DNA of 14,072 bases, taken from positions 1 through 14,072 of the forward strand of contig CAVFWQ010000057.1 in assembly GCA_963626285.1 (NCBI GenBank), written 5' to 3'. The notes under the pieces are model-generated. The model did no database searches. It was given only the letters and a program-made list of their open reading frames with translations, and had not been told where the DNA came from. The first letter of the stretch is position 1. Each line of letters opens with the position of its first letter. Position numbers and translations under genes: made by a program. Shown piece by piece: positions 7,676-13,694 of this stretch. This stretch comes from CAVDRM01 sp963626285. GTDB taxonomy: Bacteria > Bacillota > Clostridia > Christensenellales > Aristaeellaceae.

Positions 7676-7727
7676 TATCAAAGCAATGTCAAATCGGTAA
7701 CCGAGCAAATGTCAAATCAATGTCAAA
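7676..7727 (-). promoter_or_regulatory. Pho-box array (PhoB operator) upstream of pstC
   Basis: Four heptamers lie at 7676 (TATCAAA), 7687, 7710 and 7721 (each TGTCAAA). Spacings of 11, 23 and 11 bp make two pairs about two helical turns apart. On the strand of pstC they read TTTGACA-N4-TTTGACA. The 11-bp direct-repeat phasing is that of Pho boxes bound by PhoB/PhoP dimers (CTGTCAT-N4 in enterics, TTHACA-N5 in Bacillus). The array ends about 113 bp before the pstC start, in the position expected for an activator site overlapping a -35 region. I found no clear -10; GGTGTAAGAAGGATAC just downstream is a weak candidate. Confidence 0.72.
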
Positions 7728-7950
7728 GCAAGGACAGGAGCGCAAGAACAAAGCGGCGTTGTCCCGTCTTTTGACCGATGCGCCGCATGTTTTTGTCACG
7801 GCAAGTGCCGCCGGAATGACTGCGCGGGATTCGTGCGGCATTCTGCAAACATTATCATGAGACGGGCGTGAAAAAGCAGAAATAAATCGGCCGAATCATC
7901 GAAGAGAGGGCAACAGTGTAAACTTTTTCCGAAAAAAATCAAATTACCAC
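7728..7950. other. Non-coding gap between divergent units
   Basis: No reading frame here has a ribosome binding site, protein-like composition or a recognisable domain. It holds a 6-bp GCGGCG/CGCCGC hairpin (7753-7786) and a GC-rich inverted pair TGCCGC/GCGGCA (7806-7840). Its right end (about 7923-7950) is A/T-rich, with runs of A and T just upstream of the next promoter, as in UP elements. Confidence 0.5.
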
Positions 7951-7979
7951 TTGCATAAAACGGAATTTCGCTCTATAAT
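7951..7979 (+). promoter_or_regulatory. Strong promoter of the structured RNA / zinc-ribbon unit
   Basis: TTGCAT (7951-7956) is followed after exactly 17 bp by a perfect TATAAT (7974-7979). An A/T-rich tract (about 7931-7949) just upstream could act as an UP element. The predicted start near 7986 coincides with the first base of the closing helix of the RNA described next, which supports both calls. Confidence 0.75.
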
Positions 7980-7985
7980 GACGAC

Positions 7986-8207
7986 GGTTGGAAATCGGGT
8001 CTGTGGTTGCAAGCCGATGCCAGTCGCAGGCAAAGCGGTCCACGTAAGTCGGTCAAAGCACCGATGAGCATGGTGCGGTCTAGATGTAAGTCCGGCCGGA
8101 GGAGCATCCGCTCCACCGAGAGAGCGGCGTGAGGGCGCTGATGCGCAGAGCCAAGCTCCCGCCGGCGAGTGTGGGGTCAAAGATCAGGTCAGCCGATCAT
8201 TTCAGCC
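7986..8207 (+). ncRNA. Candidate structured RNA of about 220 nt (possibly raiA-motif class)
   Basis: The 5' end (GGTTGGAAATCGG, 7986-7998) pairs with the 3' end (CCGATCATTTCAGCC, 8193-8207) through GGTT/AGCC, GAAAT/ATTTC and CGG/CCG, closing one long RNA domain. Inside are CTGTG (8001-8005)/CGCAG (8025-8029) enclosing GGTT/AGCC, GCACC (8058-8062)/GGTGC (8072-8076), GGAGC (8101-8105)/GCTCC (8110-8114) and GCGC (8135-8138)/GCGC (8143-8146). Transcription should start right at the closing helix. No protein frame fits. No intrinsic terminator separates it from the zinc-ribbon gene 35 nt on, so it may be a leader or be processed from the mRNA. Size, multi-branched shape, position upstream of a small gene and clostridial context recall the raiA RNA motif; this identity is inference. 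It does not match tmRNA, RNase P, SRP or a rod-like 6S RNA. Confidence 0.6.
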
Positions 8208-8241
8208 AGATATTCATTTTATTCAGGGGGAAAACAAGACC

Positions 8242-8523
8242 ATGTATCAGGACAAGACGCTGGTGTGCCGCGATTGCGGTAAGGAATTCGTGTTCACTGC
8301 TGGCGAGCAGGAATTCTATGCCGAAAAGGGTTTTCAGAATGAACCGACTCGTTGCCGTGAGTGCCGTCAGGCGCACAAGGCTCAGCGTAACGCCGGCGGT
8401 CCCCGCGTGATGCACGATGCGGTTTGCGCCAACTGCGGCGCTGCCACCCAGGTTCCCTTCGAGCCGAGGAACGACCGTCCCGTGTATTGCAGCGAATGCT
8501 ACGCGGCCATGCAGCGCAAGTAA
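8242..8523 (+). CDS. Small double zinc-ribbon protein
   Basis: This 93-residue protein contains four CXXC motifs: Cys9/12 (VCRDCGKEF), Cys38/41 (RCRECRQAHKA), Cys62/65 (VCANCGA) and Cys83/86 (YCSECY). The first half matches the 'probable zinc-ribbon' family (zf-trcl type, with the typical FTAGEQEFYAEKGF between the Cys pairs). The second half is a second ribbon with VPFEP and RPVYC between its pairs. Each half should bind one zinc ion. No catalytic residues, signal peptide or membrane helix are seen; nucleic-acid or protein binding in the cytoplasm is inferred. The ATG has GGGGG about 11 nt upstream. It follows the structured RNA from the same promoter and is closed by its own terminator. The cellular role is not known to me. 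Confidence 0.88.
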   Translation: MYQDKTLVCRDCGKEFVFTAGEQEFYAEKGFQNEPTRCRECRQAHKAQRNAGGPRVMHDAVCANCGAATQVPFEPRNDRPVYCSECYAAMQRK

Positions 8524-8541
8524 TTTCATAACGACCGAACC

Positions 8542-8581
8542 AAAAGAGGCTGCTCCGTGAAAACGGCGCGGTCTCTTTTTT
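8542..8581 (+). terminator. Intrinsic terminator of the zinc-ribbon unit
   Basis: AAAAGAGGCTGC (from 8542) pairs with GCGGTCTCTTTT (to 8579), and an inner CCGT/ACGG stem is capped by a GAAA tetraloop, with one T/C mismatch between the two stems. Six T residues (8576-8581) follow. It ends the RNA/zinc-ribbon transcript before the sigma-factor gene. Confidence 0.92.
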
Positions 8582-8658
8582 CTTTCTCCGCCTATCCTTT
8601 TTGCTTTTTTCCGCGTCTGTATCAATGTCACCGCGATGATAGATAAAGGAATGGTTGC

Positions 8659-9135
8659 ATGAACGAACAAGGTTTTAACGAGCGGGTACGCGCACTGGAG
8701 TCAAGGATGTACCACACGGCGCGGACAATGCTGCGCTGTGATGCGGATTGTGCGGATGCGCTGCAAAATGCCGTCTTTGCGGCATGGCGCCGTCTGCCCT
8801 CCCTGCGGAATGAGGACTGCTTCGACGCATGGCTGATGCGCATTCTCGTCAACTGCTGCAGAGACATTCAGCGCACCTATAAGCGTCAAGGCAGCGAGGT
8901 CATGCTGGATGAAAACCTTCCCTTTCGGGAAGATCCGCCGGACATGTCCCTGTACGATGCATTGGAAAGGCTGCCGGAAAAATACCGTCTGCCGGTGGTC
9001 ATGCATCATCTGGACGGTTTTCCGATTAAGGAGGTCGCCAAAGTGCTTCTGCTCCCGCAGGCAACGATTAAATGGCGCATTCATGAAGGCATACAGCGGC
9101 TGCGTACACAGCTCAAGGAGGACATACAGCCATGA
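8659..9135 (+). CDS. Sigma-70 family (ECF-like) RNA polymerase sigma factor
   Basis: The 158-residue protein has only regions 2 and 4, as in ECF sigma factors. Region 2 (about 12-75) includes DADCADALQNAVFAAWRRL and the -10-binding AWLMRILVNCCRDIQR. Region 4 (about 104-152) has ALERLPEKYRLPVVMHHLDG followed by the helix-turn-helix IKEVAKVLLLPQATIKWRIH. It should direct RNA polymerase to a small regulon, usually stress or envelope linked. The ATG has AAGGA about 9 nt upstream. Its stop overlaps the start of the next gene by 4 nt (ATGA), the usual arrangement for a sigma/anti-sigma pair. The target genes and inducing signal are not visible; no convincing ECF-type autoregulatory promoter could be identified in 8583-8658. 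Confidence 0.88.
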   Translation: MNEQGFNERVRALESRMYHTARTMLRCDADCADALQNAVFAAWRRLPSLRNEDCFDAWLMRILVNCCRDIQRTYKRQGSEVMLDENLPFREDPPDMSLYDALERLPEKYRLPVVMHHLDGFPIKEVAKVLLLPQATIKWRIHEGIQRLRTQLKEDIQP

Positions 9136-10478
9136 AACATCTTCAAAACGCTTTCCCACCCGTGCCGGATTCCGTGCACGAGGCGTTGGAAAAGGCTTTA
9201 AAGGAGAAAGAAACGATGAAAAACATTCAAAAAATGCGTCCCGTGTTCGCACTTTCCATGGCACTGGCGCTTGTTCTGATGCTTGCGGGCGCGGCCTATG
9301 CCGTCACCCAAACGGGCGTTCTTCAATATCTGGTGTCCGGCGATACCACGCAGGAGCTGCAAAGCAGTGTGCAGGATGTAACAGCTACGGTCACTGAGGA
9401 CAACATCAAAATCGATTTGTCCGGCGCTATTTACGACGGGAAACGGCTGGCGATAGGCATCAGCGCCGAGAATCTGAACCCCGAAGCATTAGCGATGCTG
9501 ACGCTGGATGCCGTCTATCTGAACGGAGACCCCGTATCCATCGAATTTCAGAGCTTTGCGGGGCAGTGGCTGCCGTCGGTCTTCGCCGTTGAGGACGCAA
9601 CGGACACAATGCTTTCCAGAAATCCCGTCAGCGGCGGGATGCTGTCGGCCGCGCTGGACAGCACCTATGAAGGTGTTATTCGGGGCGAGGTCGTATTTAC
9701 GGTGACAAGGCCGCTAAACGATAAAATCGTCGTGCTTGACCCCGTGATGTGGTACGATTACAACAAAGCTTATGCGGATTCTCCCGACATGGCCGCTGAT
9801 TATCAGGCGCGGTATGAGGCCATTGCACAGTCCGGCGCGGAAATCGCCGATGCGTTCTGCTGCCGCTATCGGAATGCGGAAGCATATTGGGATGAAGGCT
9901 ATACCGTTGTGAATGCGGACGGAGAGTTTTTGTCGGACATCGATGAAGGGCTGAGCTTCGACGATGCGTACGAAAGCGCCGGCGAGCCTGCGGATGATGA
10001 CCCAACGCCCATCATCGGCGGCCGGATGAAAAAGACGGCGACCATCACCGTTTCCTTCACGATTGACACGGATGCATCCGAATCGCTCGGCCAAACGATT
10101 ACAATGCAGGACATCGAGCTGTCCTTTGGCACGGTGCATTTTGACAGCGTTTTCGTATCGCCCCTGTCCACCATCGTACTGATGCACATCTATCCCAAGG
10201 AAACGACGGAAAACGCCTTGTCCGTCTTGGCAAATCAGTTTACAATGCCGCAGCTGACGGACGCAGCGGGCAATGAACTGAATTTTGCAAGCATGGAGGG
10301 TGAGAGCTGGTGCGCCGCAGATAAGACCGGCATAGAAATCGGCCTGTCCTTCGGCGGGCTGACGGAGCGCCCCGATGCCCTGCACTTTGTATTCCCGGAT
10401 GAATCATCCGAATCGGATGAGCAAACGCAGGCCGTGCGGAGTGAATTCGAGGAAAAGGTCGTCATTCCGCTGCAATAA
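9132..10478 (+). CDS. Membrane-anchored DUF4179-like anti-sigma protein
   Basis: The 448-residue protein has a short cytoplasmic N-terminus (about 1-35) with FPPVPDSVHEALEKAL, the type of segment that binds sigma in DUF4179 anti-sigma proteins. A single membrane helix follows (about 37-58, VFALSMALALVLMLAGAAYAV), and then about 390 extracytoplasmic residues that look beta-rich. It overlaps the sigma gene by 4 nt with AAGGAGG upstream, so the pair is translationally coupled and it most likely holds that sigma inactive. There is no HXXXCXXC zinc motif, so it is not a classic ZAS-type anti-sigma. A second ATG at residue 29 (MKNIQKM) also has GGAG in front; starting there would remove the presumed sigma-binding segment. 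The family call is by pattern and context; the outer domain is not recognised. Confidence 0.72.
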   Translation: MKHLQNAFPPVPDSVHEALEKALKEKETMKNIQKMRPVFALSMALALVLMLAGAAYAVTQTGVLQYLVSGDTTQELQSSVQDVTATVTEDNIKIDLSGAIYDGKRLAIGISAENLNPEALAMLTLDAVYLNGDPVSIEFQSFAGQWLPSVFAVEDATDTMLSRNPVSGGMLSAALDSTYEGVIRGEVVFTVTRPLNDKIVVLDPVMWYDYNKAYADSPDMAADYQARYEAIAQSGAEIADAFCCRYRNAEAYWDEGYTVVNADGEFLSDIDEGLSFDDAYESAGEPADDDPTPIIGGRMKKTATITVSFTIDTDASESLGQTITMQDIELSFGTVHFDSVFVSPLSTIVLMHIYPKETTENALSVLANQFTMPQLTDAAGNELNFASMEGESWCAADKTGIEIGLSFGGLTERPDALHFVFPDESSESDEQTQAVRSEFEEKVVIPLQ

Positions 10479-10553
10479 GTCAGCCAAGCCCTATGTACCG
10501 AAAGGCCGCCCTCAAATTCAACGGTTTGTCCCGCGCTTTTTCCGCAAAAATCC

Positions 10554-10582
10554 TTGACAGTTTCCTTCCCGTGTGCTATCTT
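10554..10582 (+). promoter_or_regulatory. Promoter of the rplU-prp-rpmA operon
   Basis: A perfect TTGACA (10554-10559) is separated by 17 bp from TATCTT (10577-10582). Predicted start near 10589, leaving a 5' leader of about 125 nt before the GTG of rplU. Confidence 0.8.
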
Positions 10583-10588
10583 ATATCA

Positions 10589-10713
10589 GTACGCCGCACG
10601 GGAGAGGCTTTTAAATGCGTGCCGTTTAGCCGCTGCCTCATGGCTGAAACAAGCCATTCTTTGCCTTCGAGACAAGCCCGGCTGGTAAAATTATTTCAGG
10701 AGGTGCTGCTACA
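10589..10713 (+). promoter_or_regulatory. Structured rplU leader, candidate L21 leader
   Basis: The leader folds into a stem GCACG (10596-10600)/CGTGC (10618-10622) and a hairpin ATGGCT (10640-10645)/AGCCAT (10652-10657). GAGGC in the first loop (10604-10608) can also pair with GCCTC (10635-10639), making a pseudoknot. L21 leaders upstream of rplU are a known Firmicutes cis-element thought to allow autogenous control by a ribosomal protein. Position and folding fit; family membership is inferred, not computed. Confidence 0.55.
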
Positions 10714-11019
10714 GTGTACGCTATCATTGCGACCGGCGGCAAACAGTATCGTGTGTCCGAGGGTGACACCATCTACATCGAAAAGCTCGAAAACGAGCTG
10801 GACGACATCGTTTCCTTCCCCGTTCTGATGCTCTCCGGCGAGACCATCGAAGTGGGCAATCCCTACATCGCAGGCGCTTCCGTGACCGGCAAGATCGTCA
10901 AGCAGGGTCGCGGCCAGAAGGTCATCGTGTTCAAGTACAAGTCCAAAAAGAACTATCGCCGCAAGGCCGGCCATCGCCAGCCCTATACGCAGGTTCTCAT
11001 CACCGGCGTCAACGCATAA
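10714..11019 (+). CDS. rplU: 50S ribosomal protein L21
   Basis: The 101-residue product begins YAIIATGGKQYRV and contains KSKKNYRRKAGHRQPYT, the L21 signature, at full family length. L21 binds 23S rRNA in the large subunit together with L20. The start is GTG (10714-10716) with CAGGAGGTG about 7 nt upstream. Its stop and the prp start share one base (TAATG), so prp is coupled to it. The order L21-Prp-L27 is the standard Firmicutes layout. Confidence 0.98.
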   Translation: MYAIIATGGKQYRVSEGDTIYIEKLENELDDIVSFPVLMLSGETIEVGNPYIAGASVTGKIVKQGRGQKVIVFKYKSKKNYRRKAGHRQPYTQVLITGVNA

Positions 11020-11363
11020 TGATTCGCGTCACCCTTTTCAAAAGGGACGATGATATTCTCGGCTTTCTTTGCTCCGGCCATGCCGGATATGCCGAAAGCG
11101 GCAGCGATATCGTCTGCGCGGCGGTGTCCGCCTTGACTGCCGCCTGTGCAAATTCTCTGGAAAGCGTCGCTCATATCCGCCCGAATGTAAAGTGCGGCGA
11201 GGGTCTCTTGGCCGTGCATCTGCCGGAGGGCTGTGAAAGCCGCGACGCGCAAATCCTGTTTCAGGGACTATTCCAAGGGCTGCGCGACATCCAAGCGCAG
11301 TATCCATCCTATATCCGCCTGTCTGAACAGACGGAAGCAGAACGGAGGAAACATTCATGTTAA
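11019..11363 (+). CDS. prp: Ribosomal-processing cysteine protease Prp
   Basis: This 114-residue protein is the cysteine protease that removes the N-terminal extension of L27. The catalytic pair is visible: His21 in CSGHAGYAESG and Cys33 in SDIVCAAVSALT. Length and motif order match the family (older name ysxB). It lies between rplU and rpmA, overlapping both (1 nt upstream, 7 nt downstream), and its presumed substrate is encoded by the very next gene and carries the matching cleavage site. In Staphylococcus aureus this cleavage is needed for ribosome assembly; the same is inferred here. Confidence 0.95.
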   Translation: MIRVTLFKRDDDILGFLCSGHAGYAESGSDIVCAAVSALTAACANSLESVAHIRPNVKCGEGLLAVHLPEGCESRDAQILFQGLFQGLRDIQAQYPSYIRLSEQTEAERRKHSC

Positions 11364-11647
11364 AGCTGAACCTGCAACTGTTCGCTCATAAAAAAGGTAT
11401 GGGCTCCACCCGCAACGGCCGCGACAGCGAAAGCAAGCGCCTTGGCCCGAAGCGTGCGGACGGCCAGTTCGTCCTCGCGGGCAACATTCTTGTCCGTCAG
11501 CGCGGCTCCAAGATTCAAGCCGGTTTGAACGTCGGCATGGGCAAGGACGATACGCTCTTTGCCAAGGCTGACGGCATCCTGCGCTTTGAGCGCAAGGGTC
11601 GTGACGGCAAGCAGGCGTGTGTCTATCCCGCCGAAGCCGCCGAGTAA
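11357..11647 (+). CDS. rpmA: 50S ribosomal protein L27 with Prp-cleaved N-terminal extension
   Basis: The 96-residue precursor begins MLKLNLQLF followed by AHKKG. The LNLQLF-A stretch is the Prp recognition site, so nine residues should be removed to give the mature AHKKGMGSTRNGRDSESKRLG N-terminus, which reaches the peptidyl transferase centre. The remainder (FVLAGNILVRQRG, NVGMGKDDTLFA) is typical L27. The ATG overlaps the prp end by 7 nt, with GGAGG about 9 nt upstream. It is the last gene of the operon, followed by a strong terminator. Confidence 0.98.
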   Translation: MLKLNLQLFAHKKGMGSTRNGRDSESKRLGPKRADGQFVLAGNILVRQRGSKIQAGLNVGMGKDDTLFAKADGILRFERKGRDGKQACVYPAEAAE

Positions 11648-11662
11648 TCTTGTCTGACTTTT

Positions 11663-11710
11663 CCGAGGGGATGCTTTTCATGACGGACAGCATCCTCTCG
11701 GTATTTTTTT
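11663..11710 (+). terminator. Intrinsic terminator of the rplU-prp-rpmA operon
   Basis: CCGAGGGGATGCT (11663-11675) pairs with AGCATCCTCTCGG (11689-11701) in a 13-bp stem with one G-U pair and a 13-nt loop, followed by TATTTTTTT. Strong Rho-independent signal 16 nt after the rpmA stop. Confidence 0.93.
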
Positions 11711-11730
11711 GCCCAAAGGCGATTTGAGAA

Positions 11731-11760
11731 TTGACAATCATGAGCCGCTTTATGTATAAT
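11731..11760 (+). promoter_or_regulatory. Consensus promoter of prfC
   Basis: TTGACA (11731-11736) and TATAAT (11755-11760) are both perfect, with an 18-bp spacer. Transcription would start near 11767, about 45 nt before the prfC ATG. Its position just after the ribosomal-operon terminator shows prfC is an independent unit. Confidence 0.88.
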
Positions 11761-11811
11761 AGCTTGTTATGTTTCGGCGCTTCGAGTGCCGAGGGTCTTA
11801 AAGGAGGAAGC

Positions 11812-13410
11812 ATGTCAACGCTGATTCGGGAAGTCGAAAAAAGGCGCACCTTTGCCATCATCAGCCATCCGGACGCGGGCAAGACGACCCTGACCGAAAA
11901 GCTGCTGCTGTACGGCGGGGCGATTCGGCAGGCGGGCAGCGTCAAGGCGCGCCGTGCCGAAAATTTTGCCACCAGCGACTGGATGGAGATTGAAAAGCAG
12001 CGCGGCATTTCCGTTACCTCCAGCGCCATGCAGTTTTCCTTCGACGGCTATCACATCAACATTCTGGACACTCCCGGTCACCAAGACTTCTCGGAGGACA
12101 CCTACCGCGTCCTCGTCGCGGCGGACAGCGCCGTAATGCTCATTGACGCGGCCAAGGGCGTGGAGGAGCAGACCATCAAACTGTTCAAGGTCTGCCGTCT
12201 GCGCAATATTCCGATTTTTACCTTTGTCAATAAAATGGACCGCGCCGCCAAAGACCCCTTCGAGCTGATGGAGGAGCTGGAGCATGTGCTGGGTATCCGC
12301 GCCTGCCCCATCAACTGGCCCATCGGCGTGGACGGCGATTTTCAGGGCGTTTATCACCGGGATGAAAAAACGGTGGAGCTGTATTCCGGCGGCGACCACG
12401 GCCGCACCAAAGCGCAGAAGACGGTCATCGGCATTGATGACCCCGCGCTGGAGGGCGCATTGGACGCGCATTACCGCAAGCGCCTGCATGACGAGATTGA
12501 GCTTTTAGACGAGGCAGGCGACGCCTTTGATTTGGCCGCCGTCCGCCGCGGGGAGCTGACCCCGATGTTCTTCGGTTCGGCCGTGACCAACTTCGGCGTT
12601 GAGCCGTTTCTATATCGCTTCCTCCGTTTTACGCCTCCGCCCGCGCCGAGAGAGAGTGATGAGGGCGAGGTTGAACCGACGGACGAGCGCTTTTCCGGCT
12701 TCATCTTCAAAATTCAGGCCAACATGAATCCCGCGCACCGTGATAGGCTGGCGTTTTTGCGTGTCGTGAGCGGCACATTCAAAAAGGGCATGACGGTCTG
12801 GCATTCCGGCACGGGCAAGGACATTCAGGTCAAGCAGCCGCAGCAGTTTATGGCGGATGAGCGAGAGGGCGTGGAAGAGGCGTATCCGGGCGATATCATC
12901 GGCCTGTTTGACCCCGGCCTTTATCACTTGGGCGACACGCTGTGCGTAGGGCGGAAAATCCGCTTTGCCAAAATTCCCGTGTTCGCGCCGGAGCGTTTTG
13001 CGCGGGTGCGGCCCATGGACAGCATGAAGCGCAAGCAATTCCAGAAGGGCATCTCCCAGCTTTCCGAGGAGGGTGCGATTCAGACCTTTCGCCGCGATGA
13101 AACGGGCTTGGAGGAATTCATTGTCGGCGTCGTCGGCGAGTTGCAGTTTGATGTGCTTGCCTACCGCTTGAAGGGTGAATACGGTGTGGAGCTGGTGATG
13201 GACAGGCTCCCCTACCGCTTTGTGCGCTGGGTGCTGGAAACGCCCAGGGATGTGCATGATTTGAATCTCACCTCGACCACCGCCCGCGGCTATGATTCGC
13301 TGAACCGGAATGTCCTGTTCTTTGAAAATGATTGGAGCATCCGGCTGGCCGGAGAAAAAAATAAAGGGCTGGAGCTGAGCGACATCGCACCGCGAGAAGT
13401 AAAAGCCTAA
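11812..13410 (+). CDS. prfC: Peptide chain release factor 3 (RF3)
   Basis: This 532-residue translational GTPase helps recycle release factors RF1/RF2 after termination. The G motifs are intact: G1 SHPDAGKTT (18-26), G2 RGISVTSS, G3 DTPGHQDFSEDTYR (86-99) and G4 NKMDR (140-144). FATSDWMEIEKQRGISV and HPDAGKTTLTEKLLLYGGAI are RF3-specific compared with EF-G and LepA. The length equals that of typical RF3. I chose the ATG at 11812 because AAAGGAGG stands directly before it; the frame continues up to 11731, but that part covers the promoter. The next gene is another translational GTPase, typA, on the same strand. Confidence 0.96.
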   Translation: MSTLIREVEKRRTFAIISHPDAGKTTLTEKLLLYGGAIRQAGSVKARRAENFATSDWMEIEKQRGISVTSSAMQFSFDGYHINILDTPGHQDFSEDTYRVLVAADSAVMLIDAAKGVEEQTIKLFKVCRLRNIPIFTFVNKMDRAAKDPFELMEELEHVLGIRACPINWPIGVDGDFQGVYHRDEKTVELYSGGDHGRTKAQKTVIGIDDPALEGALDAHYRKRLHDEIELLDEAGDAFDLAAVRRGELTPMFFGSAVTNFGVEPFLYRFLRFTPPPAPRESDEGEVEPTDERFSGFIFKIQANMNPAHRDRLAFLRVVSGTFKKGMTVWHSGTGKDIQVKQPQQFMADEREGVEEAYPGDIIGLFDPGLYHLGDTLCVGRKIRFAKIPVFAPERFARVRPMDSMKRKQFQKGISQLSEEGAIQTFRRDETGLEEFIVGVVGELQFDVLAYRLKGEYGVELVMDRLPYRFVRWVLETPRDVHDLNLTSTTARGYDSLNRNVLFFENDWSIRLAGEKNKGLELSDIAPREVKA

Positions 13411-13694
13411 TGCATATGGGAGAAAGAGTGACAGGGATTGAACACAATCTCGCCGGAGCGTCTGGAAAAGCAACGGCATAAGCCGCCGGACGGCAAGGCA
13501 ATAAGATTCAATTGATAACAGGAACGGTTGCGGAAGGCGTTTTCCCGCGAGCGGCTATGACGCCGTCAAGGGAAATTTTTATTGTCTCCGCAAGGATACG
13601 GATTTTTGTCTTTGCAGGAAAATCCGCATGCCGAATGAAGGACTGCTTCGGCGCTCTTTCATTTGAAACGATGAAATAAGGCAGGTAAACGTCC
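13411..13694 (+). other. Structured non-coding gap between prfC and typA
   Basis: No protein gene is convincing; a 21-codon frame from 13416 has no clear ribosome binding site. The gap holds a probable terminator (13540-13582) and a perfect 8-bp stem CGGATTTT (13599-13606)/AAAATCCG (13619-13626), followed by CCGAA (13631-13635)/TTCGG (13646-13650), which would lie in the typA leader. No clear promoter for typA was found, though one must be inside the gap or upstream. Confidence 0.5.
13540..13582 (+). terminator. Probable prfC terminator
   Basis: TTTTCCC (13540-13546) pairs with GGGAAA (13570-13575), and an inner CGGC/GCCG stem with loop TATGAC sits across an internal loop. TTTTTATT follows directly. 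The stem is interrupted, so strength is uncertain; it lies about 130 nt after the prfC stop. Confidence 0.45.

Noticed and set aside
7753..7794. GCGGCG/CGCCGC hairpin followed by a T-run on the plus strand
   Set aside because: No gene reads into it on that strand, the loop is 22 nt and the stem only 6 bp, so a terminator call is not supported.
7591..7860. Plus-strand reading frame upstream of the structured RNA
   Set aside because: It crosses the Pho-box array, has no ribosome binding site and no recognisable protein pattern.
7944..8180. Minus-strand and plus-strand frames across the structured RNA
   Set aside because: They overlap a strong promoter and paired RNA segments, and their composition is not protein-like.
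11731..11811. N-terminal extension of prfC
   Set aside because: The extra codons begin in the -35 box of a consensus promoter; the 11812 ATG has the ribosome binding site and matches RF3 length.
13416..13481. 21-codon frame after prfC, with a T-arm-like stretch on the minus strand
   Set aside because: No ribosome binding site, and no tRNA cloverleaf: the bases flanking TTCAATC do not pair.
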